NCBI RefSeq assembly: GCF_050624435.1
Contig: NC_134547.1
Span: 33,133,419-33,197,418, forward strand
Reading direction: 5' to 3'
DNA length: 64,000 bases
Source: Tenrec ecaudatus
Taxonomy: Eukaryota; Chordata; Mammalia; Afrosoricida; Tenrecidae
A program made the translations under genes and the position numbers. Below are positions 43,101 to 50,599 of this stretch, in pieces. Position 1 is the stretch's first letter; each line of letters starts with the position of its first letter. The notes under the pieces were generated by a model. The model made no database searches, was not told the DNA's origin, and saw only the letters and a list, made by a program, of their open reading frames with translations.

Positions 43101-43551
43101 GCCCAAGTCTGTCCAGGGACTTGGGCTCTGCCCCGGTGTCACACCCACAGCGTAACCCTCCAGGGGCGCTTCACCGCACCCCAGGCATCAAGCCCGCACT
43201 CTGGGATTTGGTTTCTCGTATGTAAAGTGGAGCCCTAGAGGTGTAGTGAGTTAGGCATTGGGCTGCTAATCACAGGTCAGTAGTTCGAAGCCTCTAGCCC
43301 CTCCGCGCGAGAAAGCTGAGGCCGTCTCTTCCCGCAATGGTTCACAGTCCCAGAAACCTATAGGGCGCTCTGAGTCAGCGAGAGAATGGCAGTGGCGGCG
43401 GTGTTTGGTTTGGTGGGTGCGGTGGGAAATTCCTGCTCATTCCTTACACTGACAGGCAGCCAGATCCACCTCACCCACCAGCACCACGTCCCGACCCTTC
43501 CTCGTCCCACCCTTCTCCCAGACGTGGCCCTCCACCTCGCTTACTCTTCAT
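34013..43551 (-). CDS. POP4: POP4 (RNase P/MRP subunit p29), complete spliced coding region
   Basis: Protein subunit of the nuclear RNase P and RNase MRP ribonucleoproteins, which cut tRNA 5' leaders and process pre-rRNA; family members act in nucleus and nucleolus. Coding exons (minus strand, high to low): 43551-43545, 40156-40104, 38095-37872, 36599-36522, 36359-36298, 35356-35255, 34149-34013. Every intron is GT...AG and the phases join without a break, giving 220 residues, the length I recall for human POP4. Seen in the translation: an N-terminal helix-rich part, a lysine/arginine-rich stretch at residues about 63-82 (RRKRREKKKK) that could serve nucleolar targeting and RNA contact, and a C-terminal Sm-like beta-barrel domain from about residue 120 (IQAKLLKADLHG, YVGVTGILLQETKHVFKI, VFTVEIDGF) ending KGTIDL. 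A recalled human Cys at about 182 is Ser here. No frameshift or internal stop; spliced, so not a processed copy. The upstream CpG island fits a housekeeping promoter. Repeats sit only in introns. Confidence 0.97.
34353..34554. mobile_element. hAT-like non-autonomous element in POP4 intron 6
   Basis: About 200 bp with inverted ends AGGGTGACCAGACGTCC and ACGTTAAAATCTGGTCATCTT, and near-matching octamer flanks CCAAAGGT / AGAAAGGT (6 of 8 or better). No coding content. Confidence 0.6.
34990..35060 (-). mobile_element. AfroSINE fragment in POP4 intron 6
   Basis: GGGCTTGAATTGCCAACC, GAGCACTTAACCATTTACCA: the tRNA head and middle read backwards. Confidence 0.6.
35255..35356 (-). CDS. POP4: POP4 coding exon 6
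   Basis: 102 nt between acceptor CCTTTCCTTTGCAG and donor GTACAGAG. Encodes TKSKCPSYVGVTGILLQETK and then HVFKIISKDDRLR: core strands of the Sm-like fold, with the conserved glycine-rich turn. Confidence 0.96.
35390..35500 (-). mobile_element. L2 LINE fragment in POP4 intron 5
   Basis: GGCCACTGTAGCATGGGTCC, TTTAGGAGGTTTGAAGCCAG and GGAACATGATTTGCTG resemble antisense L2. Confidence 0.5.
36298..36359 (-). CDS. POP4: POP4 coding exon 5
   Basis: 62 nt between acceptor TTTGCCTTGCAG and donor GTACCTTGC. Encodes QPQMIQAKLLKADLHGAMIS and the first base of Val142, entering the Sm-like domain. Confidence 0.96.
36522..36599 (-). CDS. POP4: POP4 coding exon 4
   Basis: 78 nt between acceptor CTTCACCACAG and donor GTGAGTT. 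Encodes YSLFLPLHDLWKQYIRDL and then CNGLKPD plus the start of Thr121. Only 162 bp of intron separates it from exon 5. Confidence 0.96.
37590..37785 (-). mobile_element. AfroSINE in POP4 intron 3
   Basis: TATAGGACAGAGGGGGGCTG, GGCTGGTGGCTTTGAACTTC and CCTTGTGGTTGGCAAC read in reverse. It ends about 90 bp upstream of the exon 3 donor in plus coordinates, inside the intron. Confidence 0.85.
37872..38095 (-). CDS. POP4: POP4 coding exon 3
   Basis: 224 nt, the largest coding exon: residues 21-94 and two bases of codon 95. Acceptor CCTTCCTGCAG, donor GTGAGT. Carries EAFVKAFLRRSLPRMS, the basic cluster RRKRREKKKKCKGLSARQRR and LFDIKPEQQK, the most diagnostic stretch for POP4. Confidence 0.97.
38186..38204. 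repeat. Poly-C run in POP4 intron 2
   Basis: Homopolymer C stretch about 90 bp before exon 3 in gene direction; similar runs at 3351, 10918, 20530 and 24366. Confidence 0.9.
39330..39660 (+). mobile_element. Mariner-like transposase remnant in POP4 intron 2
   Basis: Plus frame ends in RPPYSPDLTHLDFF, the mariner signature around the catalytic region, followed by a stop and decayed sequence. Only the C-terminal part is readable. Confidence 0.65.
39855..39960 (+). repeat. Diverged direct repeat, copy 1, beside POP4 exon 2
   Basis: Shares about 70% with 40445-40545: TTCATTAAAG...AAAAA, CTTAACCAAATTTTACT, GAGGAGGCCAGCATGCGG. Probably two relics of one transposon family. Confidence 0.5.
40104..40156 (-). 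CDS. POP4: POP4 coding exon 2
   Basis: 53 nt after a pyrimidine-rich acceptor (TTTTACTCTCCCAG) and before the donor GTATGTG. Encodes the rest of Ser3 and VIYNALAQKEAQELDVE (residues 4-20), matching the recalled human N-terminus (VIYHALSQKEA). Its flanks contain a diverged direct repeat (39855-39960 and 40445-40545). Confidence 0.94.
40445..40545 (+). repeat. Diverged direct repeat, copy 2, beside POP4 exon 2
   Basis: Counterpart of 39855-39960: TTCATTAAAAAAAAAGC, ATTAACCAAACTGCACTCTG, GAAGGAGGCCAACATACGGG. Lies on the other side of exon 2. Confidence 0.5.
40872..41030 (-). mobile_element. AfroSINE in POP4 intron 1
   Basis: CACTGCCATCGAGTCCATCT, CATAGCAACCCTCTAGGGCA, GAGTAGACAGCCTCAACTGG, GCGGTCAGCAGC. 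Confidence 0.85.
41058..41232 (+). mobile_element. AfroSINE in POP4 intron 1
   Basis: GGAGTCCTGGTGGCATAGTG, GTTATAAATTGGGCTGC, TAAAGAGTTACAGTCC, GAACTGAGTCAACGATACTG; part of the middle is deleted. Confidence 0.9.
41284..42560 (-). mobile_element. RTE/BovB-type LINE, 3' half, in POP4 intron 1
   Basis: Minus-strand frame at 42516-42253 reads EYQKDVYLCFDRDNTFGCVD followed by KLWIGLRRMGIPEH, the RTE reverse-transcriptase block (normally F-I-D-Y...K-A-F-D). Downstream (lower coordinates) come the RTE hallmarks: AACACCATGGCTTGGGTCAG, CTGCTGCTTCCGTGAGC, CTTCAAGTTGGTTACAACCC at the 3' end. Frames broken; not active. Confidence 0.88.
42855..43030 (-). mobile_element. AfroSINE in POP4 intron 1
   Basis: CTCATCGAGGCCCTATAGGA, CAGCTGGTGGCTTCCAGCTG, CTAACCCACGATGCCACCAG. 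Confidence 0.87.
43230..43400 (+). mobile_element. AfroSINE near POP4 exon 1
   Basis: GAGCCCTAGAGGTGTAGTGA, GGGCTGCTAATCACAGGTCA, GCGCTCTGAGTCAGCG. Its 3' end lies about 145 bp from the exon 1 donor and abuts the CpG island. Confidence 0.88.
43545..43551 (-). CDS. POP4: POP4 coding exon 1 (7 nt: ATG AAG A)
   Basis: Start codon at 43551-43549, followed by AAG A and the donor GTAAGC (43544-43539). The split Ser codon A|GT joins exactly to exon 2, giving Met-Lys-Ser-Val-Ile-Tyr, as in human POP4 from memory. It lies at the edge of the CpG island, as a promoter-proximal exon should. The 5' UTR runs to higher coordinates; its start cannot be read from sequence alone. Confidence 0.9.
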
Positions 43552-44010
43552 TCTCAGGACGCGTCCTCCAGGCGTCTCTCCCGCGCGGCCTTCTTGGCAC
43601 GTTCTTCAGTAGCTGCCGGCTGGCAGCGCTTCTCTCGCCGAGTTTCCGAGGAGGGACCCGTCGCCGAGAGACCCACACGCTCCGGCGGGCAGCCCGGGCC
43701 GACGCTCGGCGTGCGTCGTCGGCGCGTCCCGTGACGTCACCGCCGCGCGCCGACGCCCGGGGACGCCGGCGCCTGGTCGCCGCTCCTGCGGCGGGCGGGA
43801 AAGAGCGAGCGAGCGGGCGGGCGGGCGAGCGGGCGGGCGGGCGGGCGGTGCCTGCAGCTGAGCTCGTTCTTTCAGCCGAGGTGGCGCAGCTCGGGCAGGC
43901 CCGGGGCAGTCGCGTCGTGTGGGCAGGCTGCGACGGTCGCGGCCGAGCCGGGGCGTGCCCGCGGGCCACTGGGGACTGGGAGGGGGCCGAAGGGCGACGC
44001 GGATGCTGAC
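43550..44010 (-). promoter_or_regulatory. POP4: CpG island and probable POP4 promoter
   Basis: Very GC-rich and CpG-dense stretch starting right at POP4 exon 1, in an otherwise CpG-poor neighbourhood. It contains a perfect CRE palindrome TGACGTCA (43732-43739), about 180 bp upstream of the ATG, and no TATA box near exon 1, as is usual for housekeeping promoters. The long open frames on both strands here reflect base composition. Confidence 0.85.
43796..43852. repeat. GCGG/GAGC microsatellite in the POP4 CpG island
   Basis: Short-period run of GCGG and GAGC units about 250-300 bp upstream of the POP4 start codon. G-rich on the plus strand, so it could form G-quadruplexes and vary in length. 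Confidence 0.9.
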
Positions 44011-44184
44011 GCCGGACGGGTGGACCAGCCGAGGTAGCATCTTCGAGGGCTGGGACTGACCTTGAAATTGGCAACTTTTTCTGTTTCTGCTAACCGTGTG
44101 ACCTAACCGTGTGACCTCACTGTACTGGGAATGGAGCCGCGCTTAGTATGTCTCTGACAGCCTTCCTGGAAACCCAGAATGTTA

Positions 44185-44490
44185 TTCGTCTTCCTTTTGA
44201 CCCTTCTGTAAAGGGATATCCAATTGTCTACAGATGGACTTTCAGTCTCCACTCCACACTCCCCCTCATTCACATTGATATGCTTTTTTGCACTGGGTCT
44301 TTGATGCCTGATACCTGATCCCGTCGACATCTTATGATCACACAGGCTGGTGTCCTTCTTCCATGTGGCTTTGTTGTTTCTCAGCTAGATGGCTGCTTGT
44401 TTTATCTTCAAGCCTTTAAGACCCCAGATGCTATATCTTGATAGCTGGGCACCATCAGCTTTCTTCACCACATTTGCTTATGCATCTACT
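44185..44490 (-). mobile_element. L1 3' UTR fragment
   Basis: AGGGATATCCAATTGTCTAC, CACACAGGCTGGTGTCCTTC, GCCTTTAAGACCCCAGATGC, ending at GCTTATGCATCTACTTTTGG. One module copy. Confidence 0.9.
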
Positions 44491-44610
44491 TTTGGAGTGC
44501 AATTCTTTACAGGACAGAAAGCCCAATCTTTCTCCCAAGGAGCGGTAGGTGGTTGTGAACTTTTCAGATCACAGCCTAACTAGGAACCACTACACCACCA
44601 GGGCTCCTTG
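44491..44610 (-). mobile_element. AfroSINE fragment
   Basis: CTTTACAGGACAGAAAGCCC, GTAGGTGGTTGTGAACTTTT, ending CCACTACACCACCAGGGCTC. Confidence 0.88.
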
Positions 44611-44669
44611 CTGATTAATGAGGAGGGATACTGAAATACTCACAAGGGTAGGTTCCATAACATCATCTC

Positions 44670-45050
44670 TTGTTAGGTGGCATGAGTGAGTTCCAACTCA
44701 TAGCGACCGCATGTACAACAGGGAAACACTGTCCAGACATGCGCTGTGCCCACAATTGTTCTTCTATTTGAACCCATTGTTGCAGCCACTGTGCAAAATA
44801 AGAGAACCTTATTTTTTTTTTTGAACTGCCAGTCTACTTTACCAAGCATGGTATCTTTCTCTGAGGACTGTTCTCTCCTGACAGCATGTCCAAGGTACTT
44901 GAAATGCAGCCTTACCATCTTGGCCTCAAGGGAGCATCCGGCTGCATTTCTTCCAAGACAGATTTCTTTGTTCTTTTGGCAGCCCACGGTACTTCAATAT
45001 ACTTCACCAGCATCATCTCCAGAGATTCTTATATAGTCGCTGAGCCTCTG
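44670..45050 (-). mobile_element. RTE/BovB-type LINE 3' fragment
   Basis: TTGTTAGGTGGCATGAGTGA, CCCATTGTTGCAGCCACTGT, CTACTTTACCAAGCATGGTA, GCATGTCCAAGGTACTTGAA, TTGTTCTTTTGGCAGCCCAC. Confidence 0.85.
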
Positions 45051-45254
45051 AATCTGCATTTAAAAAGTTCCCAAATTTTGTTGAGTAATGAGGCTATGTA
45101 TGGGGTGTTCCTTTAACTTACATCATGGAATACAGTACAGCCACTGGACACATTAGATACATTTAAAAACAGATAAGATTAATAAATAGAATAGATATAC
45201 CAAAAATCCAGAAGAAGCAAAATGAGTGGGGTTTCAAAAATTGATGTAAAAATT

Positions 45255-45810
45255 TCACTCTTTTAATTGTATTTTGAAGCCTAGACAGATAGAGACTTAA
45301 GGAAATGATTCACATGGTAGAAAGACGGGCAAATCTCAAGTCTGGGTGAGAAACACTTCAGGTTGGGGCTTCTCCTGACTCAGGGACTGACTGCAGAGAC
45401 TAATGAACCCAAGATCATTAGGTCAGAGAGCAGGCTGTTGGCGCATGGCTGCAGATTGGTATGAATTCCCAGGTTGGTAGGTAATATGGCAAATTGCTGG
45501 CTCAAGTTTCAAGCATGGGGTTCCGATGGGGAAAGCAGACTGCAGGATCCAGAGTGAGCAAAAGCCCGAGCTTTGCCGGGAAGTCCATGAATGCTCAGTG
45601 CGACCCCTCCTCCTGAGGAGGCTCCTTTTCCAGAAGGTCAGGTCTGTGACCAGATTGAAGTTGTTGCATCCTACCCCAGTCCCCTCCCATCAGATGAGAT
45701 CGTGGGGGTGACGCATCAGCGCGCAGCTGCCAGACAGGAACATGACAGCTCAGCCAAGTGGACACACAACCTGAATCATCATCGACACACTAGAGTACTG
45801 AAATTTTGGA
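45255..45810 (-). mobile_element. Possible old ERVL/MaLR-type LTR
   Basis: AATGATTCACATGGTAGAAA near the start and AGCCAAGTGGACACACAACC near the end resemble reversed mammalian LTR sequence. Diverged, no clear ends. Confidence 0.35.
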
Positions 45811-46190
45811 CAACTAAGTAAGTGAGATTATGAGAGATTTTTTTGTTTGTTTTTCCTTTGGGTTATGCAGTGTCAGTGAGACTTTATTGCCATAAGTGAT
45901 AAACTTATTCGTAGTGTCTTTTCAAATATGGCTTTGCATTTGTCTCCCACTAGGAATGTTATAATGATGGGTCCAGAGAAATCAAAGTTTCAAGCCATCA
46001 TTACAAGTGTTCTCCTCTCCCCATCAGTTTGTTATGAAAAGTACTCAAATGTGCAGAAAAAACTAAGTCTACAGTGAACAGTCTTCAGATTCTATGTTGG
46101 ACATTTTGCTATAATCTGGGTTCTTTCAATTGCTGCTTTAACAAAATGTTAAAAATTAAAATATTTAATTACTGCCTAAAGACATTCAGG
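45811..46190. other. No recognisable gene or repeat
   Basis: AT-rich, unique-looking; preserved pre-insertion sequence left of the L1. Confidence 0.5.
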
Positions 46191-46219
46191 CTATGTGAAG
46201 TACTCAAAAAATTTTTCTT

Positions 46220-49200
46220 TTTTTTTAACAATTTATTGGGGCTGATACAATTCTTTTCACAGTTCATACATATACATACATCAATTGTATAAAGCACATC
46301 TGTACAGTCTTTGCCCTAATCATTTTTTTCTCTTTTCTTCTTTTACATTTTATTAGGGACTCCAACAACTCTTACCACAATCCATACATATACATACATC
46401 AATTGTATAAAGCACATCCATACATTCCCTGCCCCAATCATTCTCAAGGCATTTGCTCTCCACTTAAGCCCCTTGCATCAGGTCCTCTTTTTTTCCCCCC
46501 CTCCCTCCCCTTTCCCCTCTCCCTCATATGCCCTTGGTAATTTATACCTCGTTATTTGGTCATATCTTGCCCTATTCGGGGTCTCCCTTCCCCCCTTCTC
46601 TGCTGTCCCTCTCCCAGGGAAGAGGTCACATGTGGCTCCTTGTAATCAGTTCCCCCTTTCCAACCCACTCGCCCTCCACTCTCCCAGCATCGTCCCTCAC
46701 GCCCTTGGTCCTGAAGGTATCATCCACCCTGGATTCCCTGTACCTCCAACCCTCATATGTACCAGTGTACAGCCTCTGTCCTATCCAGCCCTGCAAGGTA
46801 GAATTCGGATCATGGTAGTTGGGGGGAGGAAGCATCCAGGATCTGGGGGAAAGCTGTGTTCTTCATCGATACTACCTCACACCCTAATTAACCCATCTCC
46901 TCTCCTAAGCCCCTCTATGAGGGGATCTCCATTGGCCGACACTTGGGCCTTGGGTCTCCACTCTGCACTTCCCCCTTCATTTAATATAATATATATATAC
47001 ACGTACATATATACATATACACATATATACACATACATACACACACTTATATCTTTTTTTTTTTTGCATGATGCCTTATATCTGGTCCCTTGGGCACCTC
47101 GTGATCGCACTGGCCGGTGTGCTTCTTCCATGTGGGCTTATTTGCTTCTGAGCTAGATGGCCGCTTGTTCACCTTCAAGCCTTTAAGACCCCAGACACTA
47201 TCTCTTTTGATAGCCGGGCACCATGAGCTTTCTTCACCACATTTGCTTGTGCACCCATTTGTCTTCAGCGATCCTATCATGGAGGTGTGCAGTCAATGAT
47301 ATGATTTTTTGTTCTTTGATGCCTGGTAACTGATCCCTTTGGGACCACTCGATCACACAGGCTGGTGTGTTCTTCCATGTGGACTTTGTTGCTTCTGAGC
47401 TAGATGGCTGCTTGTTTATCTTCAAGCCTTTAAGACCCCAGTCACTATCTCTTTTGATAGCCGGGCACCATCAGCTTTCTTCACCACATTTACTTGTTCA
47501 CCCACTTTGGCTCCAGCCGTTGTGTCAGGAGAGTGAGCATCATAGAGTTCCAATTTAATAAAAGAAGGTATTCATGCATAGAGGGAGTGTTTGAGTAGAG
47601 GCCCAAGGTCCTTCCGCCACCTTACTACTTGACCTATAAATATCGACACAAAGATCTATTTCCCCAACCTCCTATATATATTTGCATGTACATGTCTTTG
47701 TCTAGACCTCCATGAATGCCCTTTGACTCCTAGCTCTTTCCTCCATCTCCCTTGACCTTCCTCCTGCCCTACTACCATGCTTCATCGCCATCTGGGCTAG
47801 AGTATACCTCTTCTCTAAGCAACCTTACCCTTGATCATTTCCCATCAGGCCTGCCACTCCCCCTTCTCTACCCTTTGGGGTCCCATGTTTTCCCCTTGTC
47901 CCTGGGTTTGTTAACACCACTTCCTTACCCCCCCTACCCCCACCCCAAGTCCCCCCGGAACTGTCGGTCCCGTTGTTTTTCATCCAGATAGTTCATCCAG
48001 CCTGTCCTATTCAGACAGACCTGTGGAGTCACTAACATGCACGAAAACTAGACAGAGGAACACAAAGCAACAGTATACAACCAGACAACAAAACAACCAA
48101 AACAAACCACTGAAAAAAGAACAGAACAAAACAGTTCACAAGAGAAAAGCTTGTAGTTAGTTCAGGGATCTTTGCTGGCCCTTAGGAGCGTTTTCCAGTC
48201 CAGTCTGTTGGGGCACCACGCCCTGGCCCCAAAGTCCACTTTCAGCATTCCCTGGGGACCTTGCCACTCCATTCCCTTGCTGTTCCGCTGCACTCCCCCA
48301 GTGATTTGCCTCGGTGTGGTGGGATCAGGTCAGGTGCAATTCCCACACTGTGTCTCCGGTGCTGTCCCCTGTATCGCCCTTAGTCACTGAGGGGCATCAT
48401 GTCTCATAGTAGGGCCAGCCATGTTGTTCTCTCTGTGGACTGGCTGCTCTACTCAGGAACATCATCATCACGGCCTGGTGGGCCAGGCTGTGCTCCACTC
48501 TCTCCTCCTGCCCCTTCATCTGCTCCTGTGTGCTCTGATCAAATATGTCCATCTCCCATAGCTGCAGGGTCAATGTCGTCCTTTGGAACAAGTTCTTTTT
48601 GGGGGAGGGGCAGGAATCCACTTAATTTATGGTGCTGGGGCCAGCCTCCCAGACCTCTCCACCGGTTCCGTCCTCCACGCCGGGATATTGCATTCACACC
48701 TTGCGACACTGGGTTGAAGTCTGGTCCCACTTTCCCTGTGGAGATATAAACCATACCCTCCCCTTGGGTGGATTAATGCCCCATTTCTGTCATGCTGATT
48801 GTACTTACCTCAGGGGACTCATGTTGTACCTGTCCCTTTGGGTCTGGCTTACCTCGCTTAACATAATTCCTTCCAGCTCTTCCCATGAAATAACGTGTTT
48901 CATGTGCTCTTCGGTGCTTTTCAGTGCTGCATAATACTCCATTGTGTGTATGTGCCAAAGTTTGCTAATCCACTCGTCTATCGATGGAAACTTAGGCTGT
49001 TTCCAAGTCTTTGCTATTGTGAATTGTGCCGCAATAAACATTGGAGCGCATATGACTGGTCGTGTTTTATTTGCTGCTTCAACCGGGTATATGCCCAGTA
49101 GAGGGATGGCTGGGTCGTAAGGTAGATCAATTTCCATTTTCTTTAGGTATCGCCAGATTGCTTTCCACAGTGTCTGTACAAATCTGCACGACCACCAGCA

Positions 49201-49504
49201 GTGGAGGAGGGTTCCTATTTCACCACAGCCCCTCCAACACTTGTTGCTCTCTGATTTACTGATCTGAGCTAGCCTGAGGGGTGTTAGGTGGTATCTCATG
49301 GTTGTTTTGATTTGCATTTCTCTTATGGCAAGGGACTTCGAGCACTTTCTCATATATTTATTGGCCATATTGATCTCCTCTCTAGTGAAAGTTCTTCTCA
49401 TTTCTTTTGCCCACTTCCTTAGGGGGTTAACTGTTTTCCTCTTTTTGCAGGTCATGATGGTGTTGTAGATTTTAGTAATGAGCCCTTTGTCTGACGTGTC
49501 ATTA
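46220..49504 (-). mobile_element. 5'-truncated L1 with long target-site duplications
   Basis: Complete insertion of about 3.3 kb bounded by a perfect 29-bp direct repeat (46191-46219 and 49505-49533, beginning CTATGTGAAGTACTCAAAAA). It holds the ORF2 C-terminus and a 2.6-kb 3' UTR. The 3' UTR has a tandem duplication with a 247-bp period (GCCTTTAAGACCCCAG at 47179 and 47426) and a duplicated 3' tail (CATATACATACATCAATTG near 46266 and 46385). A TATATA/CACATA tract lies at 46980-47048. The clean borders and open ORF2 tail point to recent insertion. Confidence 0.95.
48805..49504 (-). pseudogene. L1 ORF2p C-terminal fragment
   Basis: Open minus frame of about 230 L1-derived codons ending in a stop at 48805. 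It holds the L1 C-terminal region: the Cys/His-rich knuckle around KCWRGCGEIGTLLHCWWSC, then DPAIPLLGIYP, IDEWISKLWHIHTMEYYAAL and the SWEELEGIMLSEVSQTQRDR tail. The endonuclease and reverse-transcriptase domains are absent (5' truncation), so it cannot make a working protein. Confidence 0.9.
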
Positions 49505-49533
49505 CTATGTGAAGTACTCAAAAAATTTTTCTT

Positions 49534-50238
49534 ATGTAAATTCAAAAAGATTTCTGAGTAGACTCTTAGCTTAAACTGCCTTGCAAAGCCTTTGGGAGAA
49601 GTATGCATGTTAAAGGTAATTCCTGTGAGAACTCAGAAGTAAGAGAGGAGAGCTGTAACACCGAGGGCGGGGCAGACACCCAGAAACAGTTTCAGAGCAG
49701 CAGGGGAGCTGTGTGAGACGGAATGGGGGCTGAGCCACAGCAAGAGAGCTGAGTGCTTCAGGCAGGAGGTGCCCAGGAGGTGTCCAGGGTGTGCCTCTGG
49801 GCACTTGTCAATGGAGCTCAGGGAGAGACCACTGCCTGTGGGGTTACAAGTGGGGCTGTTACACATGCTTGCTAGGGATAAGGCCATCCATATACACTGC
49901 CTCAAGCTGAGGGGCAGCAGCATGGGATCTGCTGGCCTGAAGTAGAGGGGCCGCAATGTGGTTGGACAGAGAGAATTGGGCATGCAAAGCGGAGCGATCT
50001 GCTGCCACCAAGAAGAGACAGGAGTGAGGTGTGTCCTTTTGCCCCAGGGTCCCTGTGCTAAAAATCTAGACTGCTGCTAAGACAGCTGGAGATGTCCAAG
50101 AATGCTGGCCCACAGAGCCAGCACCCTGAAGTCAGACTTCTAGCCTCTTCAGCTTAGAAGAGAAATTTGCTAAAGCCATCTATTTGCGGTATTTCTGTTT
50201 TAGCAATACTGGATAACTAAGATGGCTCCCTCCCCTTG
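49534..50238. other. No recognisable gene; unassigned
   Basis: After the L1 target duplication comes GC-rich sequence resembling, in style only, the block at 53940-54450 (CTGGGCACTT followed by ATGGAGCT/ATGGAGTT in both). A 116-aa minus frame has no recognisable domain. Confidence 0.4.
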
Positions 50239-50268
50239 TAAACAAACAAACAAACAAACAAACAAACA
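50239..50268. repeat. (AAAC)n microsatellite
   Basis: About seven AAAC units directly before a reverse AfroSINE. Confidence 0.95.
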
Positions 50269-50279
50269 CACAGACAGCA

Positions 50280-50472
50280 TTTATCCAATACACACGGCTG
50301 GGAGGTGACACTGACTCCTAGTGACCCTACAGGACTGCCCAATAGCATTCTCAAGGTTTTACAGAAGCAGATTGCCTCATCTTTGTCCAGCAGAGCTGCT
50401 GGTGTGTTTGATCCACTGACCTTTTGGTTAGTAATTAAGCACTTAACTACTTAGCCACCAGTGTTCTTTCAT
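50280..50472 (-). mobile_element. AfroSINE
   Basis: GGAGGTGACACTGACTCCTA, GACCCTACAGGACTGCCC, GTGTTTGATCCACTGACC, AGCACTTAACTACTTAGCCA. Confidence 0.88.
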
Positions 50473-50598
50473 CTATCCAACATTGTCAGGTTGATTTCAA
50501 CTTACAGGACAGAGCAGAACTGCTTCTTAGGGTTTTTGAGATGGTAAATCTTTATCGGAGTAGAAAGCCTCTTCTTTCCCTTGGAGGGGCTGGCGCAG
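50473..50598 (-). mobile_element. AfroSINE fragment
   Basis: TTACAGGACAGAGCAGAACT, GAGTAGAAAGCCTCTTCTTT, CCTTGGAGGGGCTGG; cut off where the L1 at 50600 begins. Confidence 0.75.
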
Positions 50599-50599
50599 G

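Noticed and set aside
43386..44009. 207-aa open frame (+) and 177-aa frame (-) in the CpG island
   Set aside because: Both follow from GC-rich composition and include an AfroSINE or the promoter microsatellite; no domain is seen, and POP4 exon 1 explains the locus.
46473..47156. 227-aa plus-strand frame
   Set aside because: It lies in the antisense of the L1 3' UTR and ends in the TATATA/poly-T tract; not a gene.
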